NCBI GenBank assembly: GCA_903845065.1
Contig: CAIMWH010000265.1
Span: forward strand, 1-36,312
DNA length: 36,312 nt
Source: an uncultured Rhodospirillales bacterium
Lineage (GTDB): Bacteria > Pseudomonadota > Alphaproteobacteria > Acetobacterales > Acetobacteraceae
Reading direction: 5' to 3'
Shown here: positions 8,615 to 16,462 of the stretch, one piece after another
Layout of the letters: each line of letters starts with the position of its first letter
Position numbering within the stretch: position 1 is the first letter of the stretch
Made by a program: the position numbers and the translations under genes
The notes under the pieces: generated by a model
Told to the model about the DNA's origin: nothing
What the model saw: the letters and a program-made list of their open reading frames with translations, nothing else
The model's database searches: none

Positions 8615-9348
8615 CCCTGATCGCATCCCATCGCGGCGGCGCCCTGCATTGGCCGGAAAACTCCCCCACCGCCTTCCGCAACACCGCCGCCCTCCCGGTC
8701 GACCAGGTTGAGTTCGACATTCATCCCACCGCTGACGGCAACATCGTCGTCCATCACGATGCCACGCTCGATCGCACCACCTCCGGCACCGGCCCCGTCG
8801 CCGCCCGCAGCCTGGCCGAACTCAAGGCCCTCACCCTGAAGGGCACCAACGGCGAGGCCATGCTCACCCTGGCCGAACTCTGCGCCCTGTTCGCCCCCAC
8901 CCCCATCGCCCTGCGGATGGAACTCAAGCCGGGCCCCGACCGCAAATACTACCCGGGGCTGCTCGACCACGCCCTCGGGATCATCGACTCGTACGGCCTG
9001 CGCGCCCGCACCGTGGTCACCAGCTTCCTCGCCGGGTCCGCCGCCGCTGCCGCCCGCCGGTCCGGCCTTGCCGGTGCCATCTGGCTCGTGGCCCCTGAGG
9101 TGCAGGACATGATCGGCACCGCCGGCGTCATCGCCGTCGCCGCCCGCCATCGCCTCGCCGCCGTCGGCATCCGGCACGCCAGCCTGGACCCCGCGGTGCT
9201 CGCCACCCTGCGCGCCGCCGGCCTCGGCGTGGGCTGCTGGGCGGTGAACGACGAAGCCGCCATCGCCAGGATGTTCGCCCTCGGCGTGGACGTGTTCACC
9301 ACCGATCTGCCCAAGGTTGCGATCACTCATCGACCCGGCTCCCGCTAA
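8611..9348 (+). CDS. Glycerophosphodiester phosphodiesterase family protein
   Basis: A 245-residue GDPD-fold TIM barrel, which hydrolyses glycerophosphodiesters to glycerol-3-phosphate and an alcohol. Catalytic and metal-binding residues are in place: H7 in SHRGG, E17 in ENS, E34 and D36 in VEFDIHPT, and H49 in VVHHDATLDRTT. RMELKP supplies the next barrel-strand acid, and the C-terminal GLGVGCWAVND and GVDVFTTDLP blocks are typical. There is no signal peptide, so it should be cytoplasmic and act after import. It overlaps the permease stop by 4 bases, so it belongs to the transporter operon. The actual substrate is open. Confidence 0.93.
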   Translation: MTLIASHRGGALHWPENSPTAFRNTAALPVDQVEFDIHPTADGNIVVHHDATLDRTTSGTGPVAARSLAELKALTLKGTNGEAMLTLAELCALFAPTPIALRMELKPGPDRKYYPGLLDHALGIIDSYGLRARTVVTSFLAGSAAAAARRSGLAGAIWLVAPEVQDMIGTAGVIAVAARHRLAAVGIRHASLDPAVLATLRAAGLGVGCWAVNDEAAIARMFALGVDVFTTDLPKVAITHRPGSR

Positions 9349-9397
9349 ACCACCCCCTCGGGCTTCTCACGCGGCCCACTTCGTTCCACGATGGGCC

Positions 9398-10945
9398 ATG
9401 AGCGCATCACAGATCGACACCGCCATCGCCGCACTCCCCGCCCGCTACGTCGGGCCAGGGGGAGCCATCGCTGTCCTGCGCGATGGCGAGGTCCTCGCCC
9501 GCCACGCCTGGGGCTGGGCCGATGCCGAGCGCCGGCTGCCCTTCACGCCCGAGACGATGACGCTGGTCTGCTCCATCACCAAGCAGTTCACCTGCGCCCT
9601 GATGCTTGACCAGGTCCCCGATCCCACCGTGCTCAACGACGACATCCGCTCCCGCCTGCCCCACCTCGAAGCCGCCGCCCCCGGCGCGCTTCATCTGGCG
9701 CACAACCAGTCCGGCCTGCGCGACTATTGGGCGCTGGCGATGGTGTGCGGCGCCCCGGTGGAAGGCTTCTTCACCGAGGGAGACGCGCGCCGCCTCATCG
9801 CGCGCACCCGCACCCTGCATTTCACCCCCGGCACCCGCTACTCCTACTGCAACCAGAACTTCCGCCTGCTCGGCGACGTCGTCGCCGCCCGCCACCGGCG
9901 GGATTTCGGCGAAATGCTGCGCACCCGCATTCTCGCCCCCGCCGGCATGCCCACCGCCCGCCTCGCTGCCGACACCGCCGACGTCCCGGGCGGCACCGTC
10001 GGCTACGAAGGCACCGTCGAGGCGGGCTTCCGCCCCGCCGTCAACAACATCATCTGGACCGGTGACGCAGGGTTGTCCGCCAGCCTCGATGACATGATCG
10101 CCTGGGAAAAACATATCGACGCCACGCGCGATGATCCCGCCGCGCTCTACCGGCGCCAGTCCGCCCCGGTTCATTTCGCCGATGGCGCCCTGGCCGGCTA
10201 TGGCTTCGGCCTCGCCCGCATGAAGATGTTCGGCCGTGACGCCACCGGCCACGGCGGCGGCCTGCGCGGCTGGCGCAGCTTCCGCTTCTACATCCCCGCC
10301 GAACGCGTCTCGGTGGTGGTGCTGTTCAACCACATGGCCGACCCCCGCGGTGCCGCGATGGACGTGCTTGCCGCCGTCCTCGGCGAAACCCCGCCCGCCC
10401 CGCCCAGCGCCCCCGCGCCCGACTGGACCGGCCGCTACATGGAATCCGAAACCGGCCTCGCCACCCGCATCGAACCCGCCGGTGACGGCAAGCTCCGCCT
10501 CCACTTTGCCACCGGCGCCGACCAGCTTTCCGCCACCGCCAACGGTGCCTACACCGCCGGCCCGACCCGCCTCGAATCCATCGCCGGCGCCGTGCGGATG
10601 ACCCGCCCGGTCGACAACCTCGCCGTTACCCTGGAGCCCAGCGCCGGCACCGCCACGCTGGATGTCGGCGGCACCTACTACAGCGCCGAACTCGACGCGA
10701 CGCTCACCGTCATCGAAGCCGGCGGCGGCCTCTACGGCGCCTTCTCGGGCGAACTCGGTGATGGCGCCATGGTCCCCCTGCTGCCCCACGCCGCGGACAT
10801 CTGGCTGCTGCCGATGCCCCGCGCCCTCGACAGCGCCGCCCCCGGCGACTGGACCCTCAGCTTCGCCCGCAACGCCGCCGGCCAACCCGCCACCGTCAAC
10901 GTCGGCTGCTGGCTGGCGCGCAATATCCCCTTCACCGCCACCTGA
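9398..10945 (+). CDS. dap: D-aminopeptidase (serine hydrolase, family S12)
   Basis: A 515-residue enzyme that resembles the Ochrobactrum anthropi D-aminopeptidase along its full length. That enzyme releases N-terminal D-amino acids, especially D-Ala, from peptides and amides. The penicillin-binding-protein fold supplies S59-x-x-K62 (SITK), Y150-x-N152 (YCN) and H285-G-G. Shared blocks include NNIIWTGDAG-like and NQSGLRDYWAL. The C-terminal portion (about 340-515) corresponds to the two beta-barrel domains, ending VGCWLARNI. ATG 9398 is preferred over an in-frame upstream start at 9317 because homology begins at MSASQIDTAIAALP and the upstream residues overlap the GDPD gene. No signal peptide is seen, so it is cytoplasmic and fits cleavage of peptides imported by the preceding transporter. 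Confidence 0.92.
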   Translation: MSASQIDTAIAALPARYVGPGGAIAVLRDGEVLARHAWGWADAERRLPFTPETMTLVCSITKQFTCALMLDQVPDPTVLNDDIRSRLPHLEAAAPGALHLAHNQSGLRDYWALAMVCGAPVEGFFTEGDARRLIARTRTLHFTPGTRYSYCNQNFRLLGDVVAARHRRDFGEMLRTRILAPAGMPTARLAADTADVPGGTVGYEGTVEAGFRPAVNNIIWTGDAGLSASLDDMIAWEKHIDATRDDPAALYRRQSAPVHFADGALAGYGFGLARMKMFGRDATGHGGGLRGWRSFRFYIPAERVSVVVLFNHMADPRGAAMDVLAAVLGETPPAPPSAPAPDWTGRYMESETGLATRIEPAGDGKLRLHFATGADQLSATANGAYTAGPTRLESIAGAVRMTRPVDNLAVTLEPSAGTATLDVGGTYYSAELDATLTVIEAGGGLYGAFSGELGDGAMVPLLPHAADIWLLPMPRALDSAAPGDWTLSFARNAAGQPATVNVGCWLARNIPFTAT

Positions 10946-10974
10946 TCCCCCCGCCCTCACCGAGGGCCCGCGCC

Positions 10975-12321
10975 ATGAACCACCACCGGAACCTGCGCGA
11001 AACCATCGCCATCCTGGGCGTGGCGCTCCTGTTCGCCTGGCCCGCTTTGCTCAACGGCTACCCGATCGTCTTCAGCGACACCCACGCCTTCCTCGTCCAG
11101 TCCGGCCAACCGCGCATGGTGTGGGACAAGCCGTTCACCTACGGCCCGTTCCTGCTTGCCCTGCACGGCCACACCACCCTCTGGCTCCCGCTCGCCGCCC
11201 AGGTCCTGATCCTGTCCCATCTGCTCTGGCTCCTCGCCGCGAGCCTGCGGCAGGACACCCCGCTGCGCCACCTCCTGCTCGGCGCCGCCTTGGCGATCGG
11301 ATCAGCCACCCCCTGGTTTGCGTCCTTCCTGATGCCGGACATTTTCGCTCCCATCACCGTGCTCGGCCTCTATCTGCTCGCCGCCCCTGGCCCGCTCGGG
11401 GACTGGCAACGCCGCTGGCTGATGATCCTGACCACGGCCGCCATCGCGTTCCACCTCGCCCACCTTGTCATCGCCGCCGCCTGCCTGCTGGTGATCGCAG
11501 TATTACACCGCCGCGCGCTCCTCCGCGCCGCCACCCCCCTGGCCGCCGCCCTCGCCATCCTCCTGCTGACCAACATCATCGGCTACGGCCGCGTCGCCAT
11601 CTCCCCCTACGGCGCCGTCTTCGCCCTCGCCCGCGTCACCGCCGACAGCCACACCGCCCCGGTCCTCGCCCGCGCCTGCCCCGCCGCCGGCTGGCACCTC
11701 TGCGCCTGGCGCGACCGCCTGCCGACCGACCACGAAACCTTCATGTGGAGCGGTGACGGCCCGGTCTGGTCCACCCCGGGCGGCGCCATCGCCTTCGCCC
11801 CCGAAGCCGCCACCATCCTCGCCGCCGTCCTGCGCGATGACCCCATCGGAGTCGCCCGCTCGGCTGCCGTCAACACCTGGGACCAACTCCGCCACGTCGC
11901 CCTCGGCGACACGCTCGGCCCCGACTGGCTCGTCGGCTCCATCACCGGCAGCCTGAACGAATATTTCCCGCCCGAGGAACGCGCCCGTTTCCGCGCCGCA
12001 AAACAGGTCAACGGCCAGCTCACCGCGCTGGCTGCCCCGCTCAACCCGATCCACGCGCTATTCCTGCTGCTGGGCGCTGGCGGAACCATCCTGCTGTTCC
12101 GCCGCAACCCCGCGCTGGTGGCGATCATCCTCGTCGGCGTCCTCGCCAACGCCTTCGCCACCGGCGCCCTCTCGGGGGTGCATGACCGCTACCAGGCACG
12201 CATCGCCTGGCTCGTCCTGCTCCCCCCGCTGCTGGCCGCCCTCAGATGGGTGCCAGAACTTCCACCTCGGCAGGGGATTTCCGGACGAGCTGCTCGTAAT
12301 CGGTCAACAGCGTCTCGGTGA
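10975..12321 (+). CDS. Uncharacterised polytopic membrane protein (GT-C-like topology)
   Basis: A 448-residue protein with about nine to ten hydrophobic segments and a soluble segment at about 220-330. I do not recognise a named family. An Asp in a loop after the first helix (FSDTHAFL) and a closing HDRYQARIAWLVLL helix recall GT-C-type membrane glycosyltransferases and related proteins. Cysteines occur in the soluble part (ARACPAAGWHLCAW), possibly a periplasmic disulfide. It lies 29 bases after dap in the same direction, so it may be cotranscribed, but a functional link is unproven. Its last 80 bases overlap the 3' end of ilvE on the other strand. The C-terminal tail after LRWVPE is Arg/Ser-rich and may be non-conserved read-through. 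Confidence 0.75.
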   Translation: MNHHRNLRETIAILGVALLFAWPALLNGYPIVFSDTHAFLVQSGQPRMVWDKPFTYGPFLLALHGHTTLWLPLAAQVLILSHLLWLLAASLRQDTPLRHLLLGAALAIGSATPWFASFLMPDIFAPITVLGLYLLAAPGPLGDWQRRWLMILTTAAIAFHLAHLVIAAACLLVIAVLHRRALLRAATPLAAALAILLLTNIIGYGRVAISPYGAVFALARVTADSHTAPVLARACPAAGWHLCAWRDRLPTDHETFMWSGDGPVWSTPGGAIAFAPEAATILAAVLRDDPIGVARSAAVNTWDQLRHVALGDTLGPDWLVGSITGSLNEYFPPEERARFRAAKQVNGQLTALAAPLNPIHALFLLLGAGGTILLFRRNPALVAIILVGVLANAFATGALSGVHDRYQARIAWLVLLPPLLAALRWVPELPPRQGISGRAARNRSTASR

Positions 12322-13144
12322 TGCGCGACGGGGTGAAATGATACTCTCCGATTTGCCGCACCGGCGTCACCTCGGCCGCGGTGCCGGCGAGGAACACCTC
12401 GCTCACGCCCGCCATTTCCTCGGGCATGATCGTCCGCTCCACCACCGTCATCTGGTGGCGCTTGGCGATCGACATCACCGTGCGCCGGGTGATGCCATCG
12501 AGGAAGCAATCCGGTGTCGGCGTGTGCAGTTCCCCGTTCATCACGAAGAACGCGTTCGCCCCGGTGGCCTCCGAGATATGGCCGCGCCAATCGAGCATCA
12601 GCGCGTCATTGAACCCCTTCGCCTCGGCGGAGTGCTTGGACAGGGTGCCGATCATATAGAGCCCAGTCGCCTTGGAGGCGGTGGGCGCCGTCTGCGGATG
12701 CGGCCGGCGCCACTCGGCGATATCGAGCCGGATGCCGGCCATCTTGTCCGCGCCGAAATACGCGCCCCACGGCCAGGTCGCGATCGCCAGATGGATCTTG
12801 GTCTGCTGCGCCGAAACCGCCAGCATCTCGCTGCCGCGCCAGGCGATCGGGCGGATATAGGCATCCTCCAGCCCATTGGCCTGCATCACCGCGATGCACG
12901 CGGCATCGATCTCGTCGGCGGTGTAGGGGATCTCGAAGCCCAGGATGCGGCCCGAATTGAGCAAACGCTCGGTATGGGCGCGCAGTTTGAAGATGTTTCC
13001 GCTGTATGCCCTCTCGCCTTCGAACACGCCGCTGGCATAGTGCAGCCCGTGCGTCAGAACATGGAGCTTCGCGTCCCGCCAGGGCATCATCACACCGTCG
13101 TACCAGATATGGCCATCACGGTCGTCGAAAGGAACCAGCGCCAT
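12242..13144 (-). CDS. ilvE: Branched-chain amino acid aminotransferase
   Basis: A 300-residue fold-type IV PLP aminotransferase that interconverts Leu/Ile/Val and their 2-oxo acids. The PLP lysine is K158 in PTASKATGLY and the conserved Glu is E192 in ISEATGANAFF. Other signatures: HGLHYASGVFEGERAY at the N-terminus, DCFLDGITRRTV, and VFLAGTAAEVTPV, which binds the cofactor phosphate. GAGGAT sits 7 bases before the ATG. It is transcribed divergently from the MarR-type gene and convergently with the membrane-protein gene, whose 3' end it overlaps by 80 bases. Confidence 0.96.
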   Translation of the reverse strand: MALVPFDDRDGHIWYDGVMMPWRDAKLHVLTHGLHYASGVFEGERAYSGNIFKLRAHTERLLNSGRILGFEIPYTADEIDAACIAVMQANGLEDAYIRPIAWRGSEMLAVSAQQTKIHLAIATWPWGAYFGADKMAGIRLDIAEWRRPHPQTAPTASKATGLYMIGTLSKHSAEAKGFNDALMLDWRGHISEATGANAFFVMNGELHTPTPDCFLDGITRRTVMSIAKRHQMTVVERTIMPEEMAGVSEVFLAGTAAEVTPVRQIGEYHFTPSRITETLLTDYEQLVRKSPAEVEVLAPI

Positions 13145-13163
13145 TGGGTCGATCCTCGCAATA

Positions 13164-13193
13164 TTGTTGCTTCACGAGCGTCATGGGTATAAT
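13164..13193 (+). promoter_or_regulatory. Candidate sigma70 promoter for the marR-ompR-kinase genes
   Basis: A perfect -10 TATAAT (13188-13193) follows TTGTTG (13164-13169) at 18 bases; TTGCTT at 15 bases is an alternative -35. Transcription would start near 13200, giving an about 95-base leader. Confidence 0.6.
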
Positions 13194-13232
13194 CAAGCCG
13201 CTTCTACGTCAACATTCCTGCCTTAATTTCCC

Positions 13233-13249
13233 GGCATGCCAGCCATGCC
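13233..13249. promoter_or_regulatory. Inverted repeat in the ilvE-marR intergenic region, possible MarR operator
   Basis: Perfect GGCATG-N5-CATGCC palindrome in the predicted leader of the MarR-type gene. MarR proteins usually bind imperfect palindromes of this size near their own start. The assignment is an inference from location only. Confidence 0.4.
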
Positions 13250-13298
13250 TCCGCCCTGATCGGCGGGGTGCGACTCGCCTGCGAAAGCCAGAGTGATC

Positions 13299-13826
13299 AT
13301 GCAAGATCCCAAGTCCAATCCCGCCGCCGGCGCCAACCTGCTCTTCCTCCGCGAGGCGGAAATCCGCGCCGCCCAGGACATGCTGTTTTTCGCCTACCGT
13401 GACTTCACCAACGCCGCGGACGTCATCCTCGAAGAACTCGGCCTCGGCCGCGCCCATCACCGGGTGCTGCATTTCATCGGCCGCAACGCTGGCATGTCGG
13501 TCGGCGAACTCCTCGCCGTGCTCCGCATCACCAAACAAAGCCTGTCCCGCGTGCTCGGCGCCCTCATCGAGGAGGGCTACGTCGCCCAGGCACAGGGCCG
13601 CGCCGACCGCCGCCAGCGCCTGCTCACCCTCACCCCCAAGGGCGAGGAACTGGAGCGCCGCTTGTTTGAGCGTCAGCGCGAGCGCATCGTCAAAGCCTAC
13701 CGCGAAGCTGGCAGCACCGCCGTTGAAGGCTTCCGCCGCGTCATGCGCGGCATCATGGACGAGCAGGCCCACGAATTCGTCGACGGTGCCGATGGAGAAC
13801 CACGAGGAGTCCGCCATGGCCGATGA
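13299..13826 (+). CDS. MarR-family transcriptional regulator (PetP-like)
   Basis: A 175-residue winged-helix regulator. Seen: a helical N-terminus, then the HTH (MSVGELLAVLRITKQSLSRVLGALIEEGYV, about 66-95), a wing with the MarR-typical DRRQRLLTLTPKGEEL, and a helical C-terminus. The next gene, an OmpR-type regulator, overlaps by 11 bases. A MarR protein translationally coupled to an OmpR-type regulator is the arrangement of petP-petR in Rhodobacter, and the name PetP-like rests on that. A GTG at 13293 could add two residues; ATG 13299 is chosen. The ORF tail (GADGEPRGVRHGR) overlaps the next ribosome binding site and is probably unconserved. Confidence 0.85.
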   Translation: MQDPKSNPAAGANLLFLREAEIRAAQDMLFFAYRDFTNAADVILEELGLGRAHHRVLHFIGRNAGMSVGELLAVLRITKQSLSRVLGALIEEGYVAQAQGRADRRQRLLTLTPKGEELERRLFERQRERIVKAYREAGSTAVEGFRRVMRGIMDEQAHEFVDGADGEPRGVRHGR

Positions 13827-14520
13827 CGCGCTGATCCTGGTTGTCGAGGACGATCCCCGCCTGCGCGCCCTCCTGCAACGCTACCTCGGCGAAAACGGCT
13901 TCCGCGTCACCGCCGCCGAACACGCCGCCGAAGCCCGCGAAAAACTGCGCTTCCTGCAGCCCGACATCATGGTGCTGGACGTGATGATGCCCGGCGAGTC
14001 CGGCCTCTCGCTCACGGAATCGCTCCGCCGCGAAAAGCACGAAGTCCCCATCCTCCTGCTCACCGCCCGCGGCGCCCCGGAAGACCGCATCGCCGGCTTC
14101 GAGTCAGGCGCGGACGACTATCTAGCCAAGCCGTTCGAGGCCAAGGAACTCCTGCTCCGCATCCGCGCCCTGCTGCGCCGCGTCGCCCCCCAGCCCATCC
14201 AGCCCGCCGCCGCCAACGTCCGCCCGGTGCAACTCGGCCCCCTCAGCTTCGACACCAACCGCGGCGAACTGCGCGGCCCCGACGGCGTCGTCCGCCTCAC
14301 CGGCGGCGAGGCCGCCCTCCTCACCGCGCTCGCACGCCGCCCCAACGAAGTGCTCGGCCGCGAAGACATCGCCGACGCGCTCGACATGGATGACGCCGGC
14401 GAACGCGCCATCGACGTCCAGGTCACCCGTCTGCGCCGCAAAATCGAGGCCGACCCGCGCGAACCCCGCTTCCTCCACACCGTGCGGGGCCGCGGCTACA
14501 CCCTCAAGCCGGGCGTCTGA
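13816..14520 (+). CDS. OmpR-family two-component response regulator (PetR-like)
   Basis: A 234-residue response regulator. The receiver domain (about 5-118) has acidic D12/D13 preceded by E11, phospho-acceptor D55 in MVLDVMMPGESG, T83 in LLTARG and K105 in YLAKPFEAKE. The C-terminal winged-helix DNA-binding domain (about 135-232) ends with the family pattern ERAIDVQVTRLRRKIE and VRGRGYTL. GAGGAG precedes ATG 13816, which overlaps the MarR gene by 11 bases. The kinase gene follows after 2 bases, so the pair very probably forms one phosphorelay. Confidence 0.94.
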   Translation: MADDALILVVEDDPRLRALLQRYLGENGFRVTAAEHAAEAREKLRFLQPDIMVLDVMMPGESGLSLTESLRREKHEVPILLLTARGAPEDRIAGFESGADDYLAKPFEAKELLLRIRALLRRVAPQPIQPAAANVRPVQLGPLSFDTNRGELRGPDGVVRLTGGEAALLTALARRPNEVLGREDIADALDMDDAGERAIDVQVTRLRRKIEADPREPRFLHTVRGRGYTLKPGV

Positions 14521-14522
14521 CC

Positions 14523-15836
14523 ATGGCCGGCCTCGCCCGCCGCATCCTGCCCCGCAGCCTCCTAGGGCGCACCCTGCTCATCGTGCTGATCCCGCTGATC
14601 ATCGTGCAGGCCGTGGCGATGCAGATTTTCTACGGCACCCACCTCAACCTGGTTTCCCGCCGCCTCTCCGCTGCCGTCACCGGCGAAATCGCCACCACCA
14701 TCAGCCTGATCGAACGCGCGCCCGATGCCGCCGGCCGCGAATGGGCCCTGCGCAACGCCTGGGAACAGTTCGAGATGCGCATGGAACTGCTCCCCCCCGG
14801 CCCCCTCCCGCCCGACGGCCGGCCCGGCCCGTTGACCCCGCGCAACAGCGGCCTCGGCAGCGGCCTGCGTGACCGCCTGCAACGTCCGCTGAGCATCGAC
14901 TGGCAGGGTGACGACCAGTCGGTGTTCATCACCGTGCGCCTCAATGACGGCAATCTGCACATCGTCGCCCCGCGCAAACGCCTGTTCGCCGCCACTTTCT
15001 CGGTGTTCATCCTGTGGCTGGTCGGCTCCTCCCTGCTGGTCTTCGCCATCGCCACCCTGTTCGTGCGCAACCAGGTCCGCTCCATCCGCCGCCTCGCCCG
15101 CGCCGCCGAAGCCTTCGGCCTCGGGCGGGACACCGGCCCCATCAAGCCCGAGGGCGCCGCCGAAGTTCGCCAAGCCGCCGGCGCTTTCAACCGCATGCAG
15201 GAGCGCGTCACCCGCTTCCTTCACCAGCGCACCGAAATGCTGGCCGGCGTCTCGCATGACCTGCGAACCCCGCTCACCCGCCTGCGCCTCGCCCTCGCCA
15301 TGCTCCCGCAGGACGAATCACTCCGCCAGGACATCGATGACATGACCGGCGATGTCGCAGAAATGGAGCGCCTCATCGAGGCCTACCTCGCCTTCGCCCG
15401 CGGCGAGGGCAGCGAACAGGCCGGCCCGGTTGACCTCGCCGCCCTGCTCGACGAAATCGTCGTCTCCGCCCGCCGCGCCGGCACCGACGTGGCGCTGACC
15501 GCGACGGATGACCTCACCGTCACCCTCCGCCCCGACGCCTTCCGCCGCGCCGTCACCAACCTGCTCGACAACGCCAGCCGCCACGCCCGCCATGTCGATC
15601 TCCACGCCGCCCGCCTCGGCGAACGCTTCGTCGAGATCACCGTGGATGATGACGGCCCCGGCATCCCGCCCGACCGCCGCGAAACCGCCTTCAAGCCCTT
15701 CGAATCGGGTGCGGCCGGCGGAACCGGCCTCGGCCTCACCATCGCGCGTGACATCGTGCGCGCCCACGGTGGCGAAATCCTGCTCGAAGACTCCGCCCTC
15801 GGCGGCCTCAGGGCGCGGATTCAGGTCCCGGTTTGA
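14523..15836 (+). CDS. Sensor histidine kinase, EnvZ-like
   Basis: A 437-residue membrane kinase partnered with the preceding regulator. Two transmembrane helices (about 16-37 and 156-181) flank a periplasmic domain of about 118 residues. A HAMP domain follows (about 180-232). The dimerisation/phosphoacceptor helix has H245 in GVSHDLRTPLTRLRLAL, and the ATPase domain has NLLDNASRH (N box), DDGPGIP (G1) and GGTGLGLTIA (G2). The HAMP and H-box sequence are of the EnvZ type. The periplasmic domain is Pro-rich around 90-107 (LPPGPLPPDGRPGPL). The stop overlaps the convergent lipoprotein gene by 29 bases. The signal sensed is unknown. Confidence 0.94.
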   Translation: MAGLARRILPRSLLGRTLLIVLIPLIIVQAVAMQIFYGTHLNLVSRRLSAAVTGEIATTISLIERAPDAAGREWALRNAWEQFEMRMELLPPGPLPPDGRPGPLTPRNSGLGSGLRDRLQRPLSIDWQGDDQSVFITVRLNDGNLHIVAPRKRLFAATFSVFILWLVGSSLLVFAIATLFVRNQVRSIRRLARAAEAFGLGRDTGPIKPEGAAEVRQAAGAFNRMQERVTRFLHQRTEMLAGVSHDLRTPLTRLRLALAMLPQDESLRQDIDDMTGDVAEMERLIEAYLAFARGEGSEQAGPVDLAALLDEIVVSARRAGTDVALTATDDLTVTLRPDAFRRAVTNLLDNASRHARHVDLHAARLGERFVEITVDDDGPGIPPDRRETAFKPFESGAAGGTGLGLTIARDIVRAHGGEILLEDSALGGLRARIQVPV

Positions 15837-16437
15837 GCGGCGCCGCCTCGATCGCCGGCGCCACCACCGGCGCCACCGGCTCTGGCTGCGCCACCGTCGG
15901 CAGCGCCTGCGGCATCACCGGCACCGGCCGTGGCGGCACCAGGTCCACCGTATAATCCGGCACGATCCGCGCCTGCGGCCCGGCGATCACCAACACCTTC
16001 TGCCCGATCGACATCCGGTTCTGGTCCACCTGCGTCACCGAGACCAACTCATGGTTGGCCTTCTGCACCACATACTCCACCGCCGGCACGTCCGACGTCG
16101 CCTGCTCCACCGAGGAGCCAACGATCCCGCCCACCAAACTCCCGCCGATCGCCCCCAACGCCGAGCCCACCCCGGTCGGCGTCTGCGAGCCCGCGACACC
16201 ACCCGCCGCCGCCCCGGTCACCGCCCCGGTCGCCCCCTTCGAACTCACCATCACATCCCGCACCCCCACAATCTGCCCCCGCTCGACCTTGTTGGCCTGC
16301 TGCACGGCGGCGGAGTTGTAGGTGTTGGGAGAATAATCCGGCCCGCAGGCGGCGAGCGGGATCAGGAGAGCAAACAGCAGAATGCGCGGCACGATGGCCC
16401 CATGGTTGCGAAGTGAACCGGTGAAATAGGCAATCAT
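15808..16437 (-). CDS. Glycine-zipper outer-membrane lipoprotein, SlyB-like
   Basis: A 209-residue lipoprotein precursor: hydrophobic signal and lipobox LAAC with C31 as the lipidated residue, then a variable stretch. A Gly/Ala-rich glycine-zipper segment (about 68-108, GAVTGAAAGGVAGS... GGSLVGGIVGSS) is followed by a basic-barrel-like region (VEYVVQKANHELVSVTQ) as in SlyB/PcpT-type proteins. The C-terminal about 45 residues form a Pro/Val/Ala-rich tail not typical of SlyB. The frame is open for 38 codons upstream; ATG 16437 gives a normal signal peptide, and a GTG nearer the hydrophobic core (VPRILLF) is an alternative. It is convergent with the kinase gene (29-base overlap). Confidence 0.8.
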   Translation of the reverse strand: MIAYFTGSLRNHGAIVPRILLFALLIPLAACGPDYSPNTYNSAAVQQANKVERGQIVGVRDVMVSSKGATGAVTGAAAGGVAGSQTPTGVGSALGAIGGSLVGGIVGSSVEQATSDVPAVEYVVQKANHELVSVTQVDQNRMSIGQKVLVIAGPQARIVPDYTVDLVPPRPVPVMPQALPTVAQPEPVAPVVAPAIEAAPLKPGPESAP

Positions 16438-16462
16438 CGGAGGAATGTCACCGCATACCGCC

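Noticed and set aside
9407..10960. A 517-codon minus-strand frame across dap
   Set aside because: Gly/Ala/Glu-rich shadow of the D-aminopeptidase gene, whose catalytic motifs on the plus strand are unambiguous.
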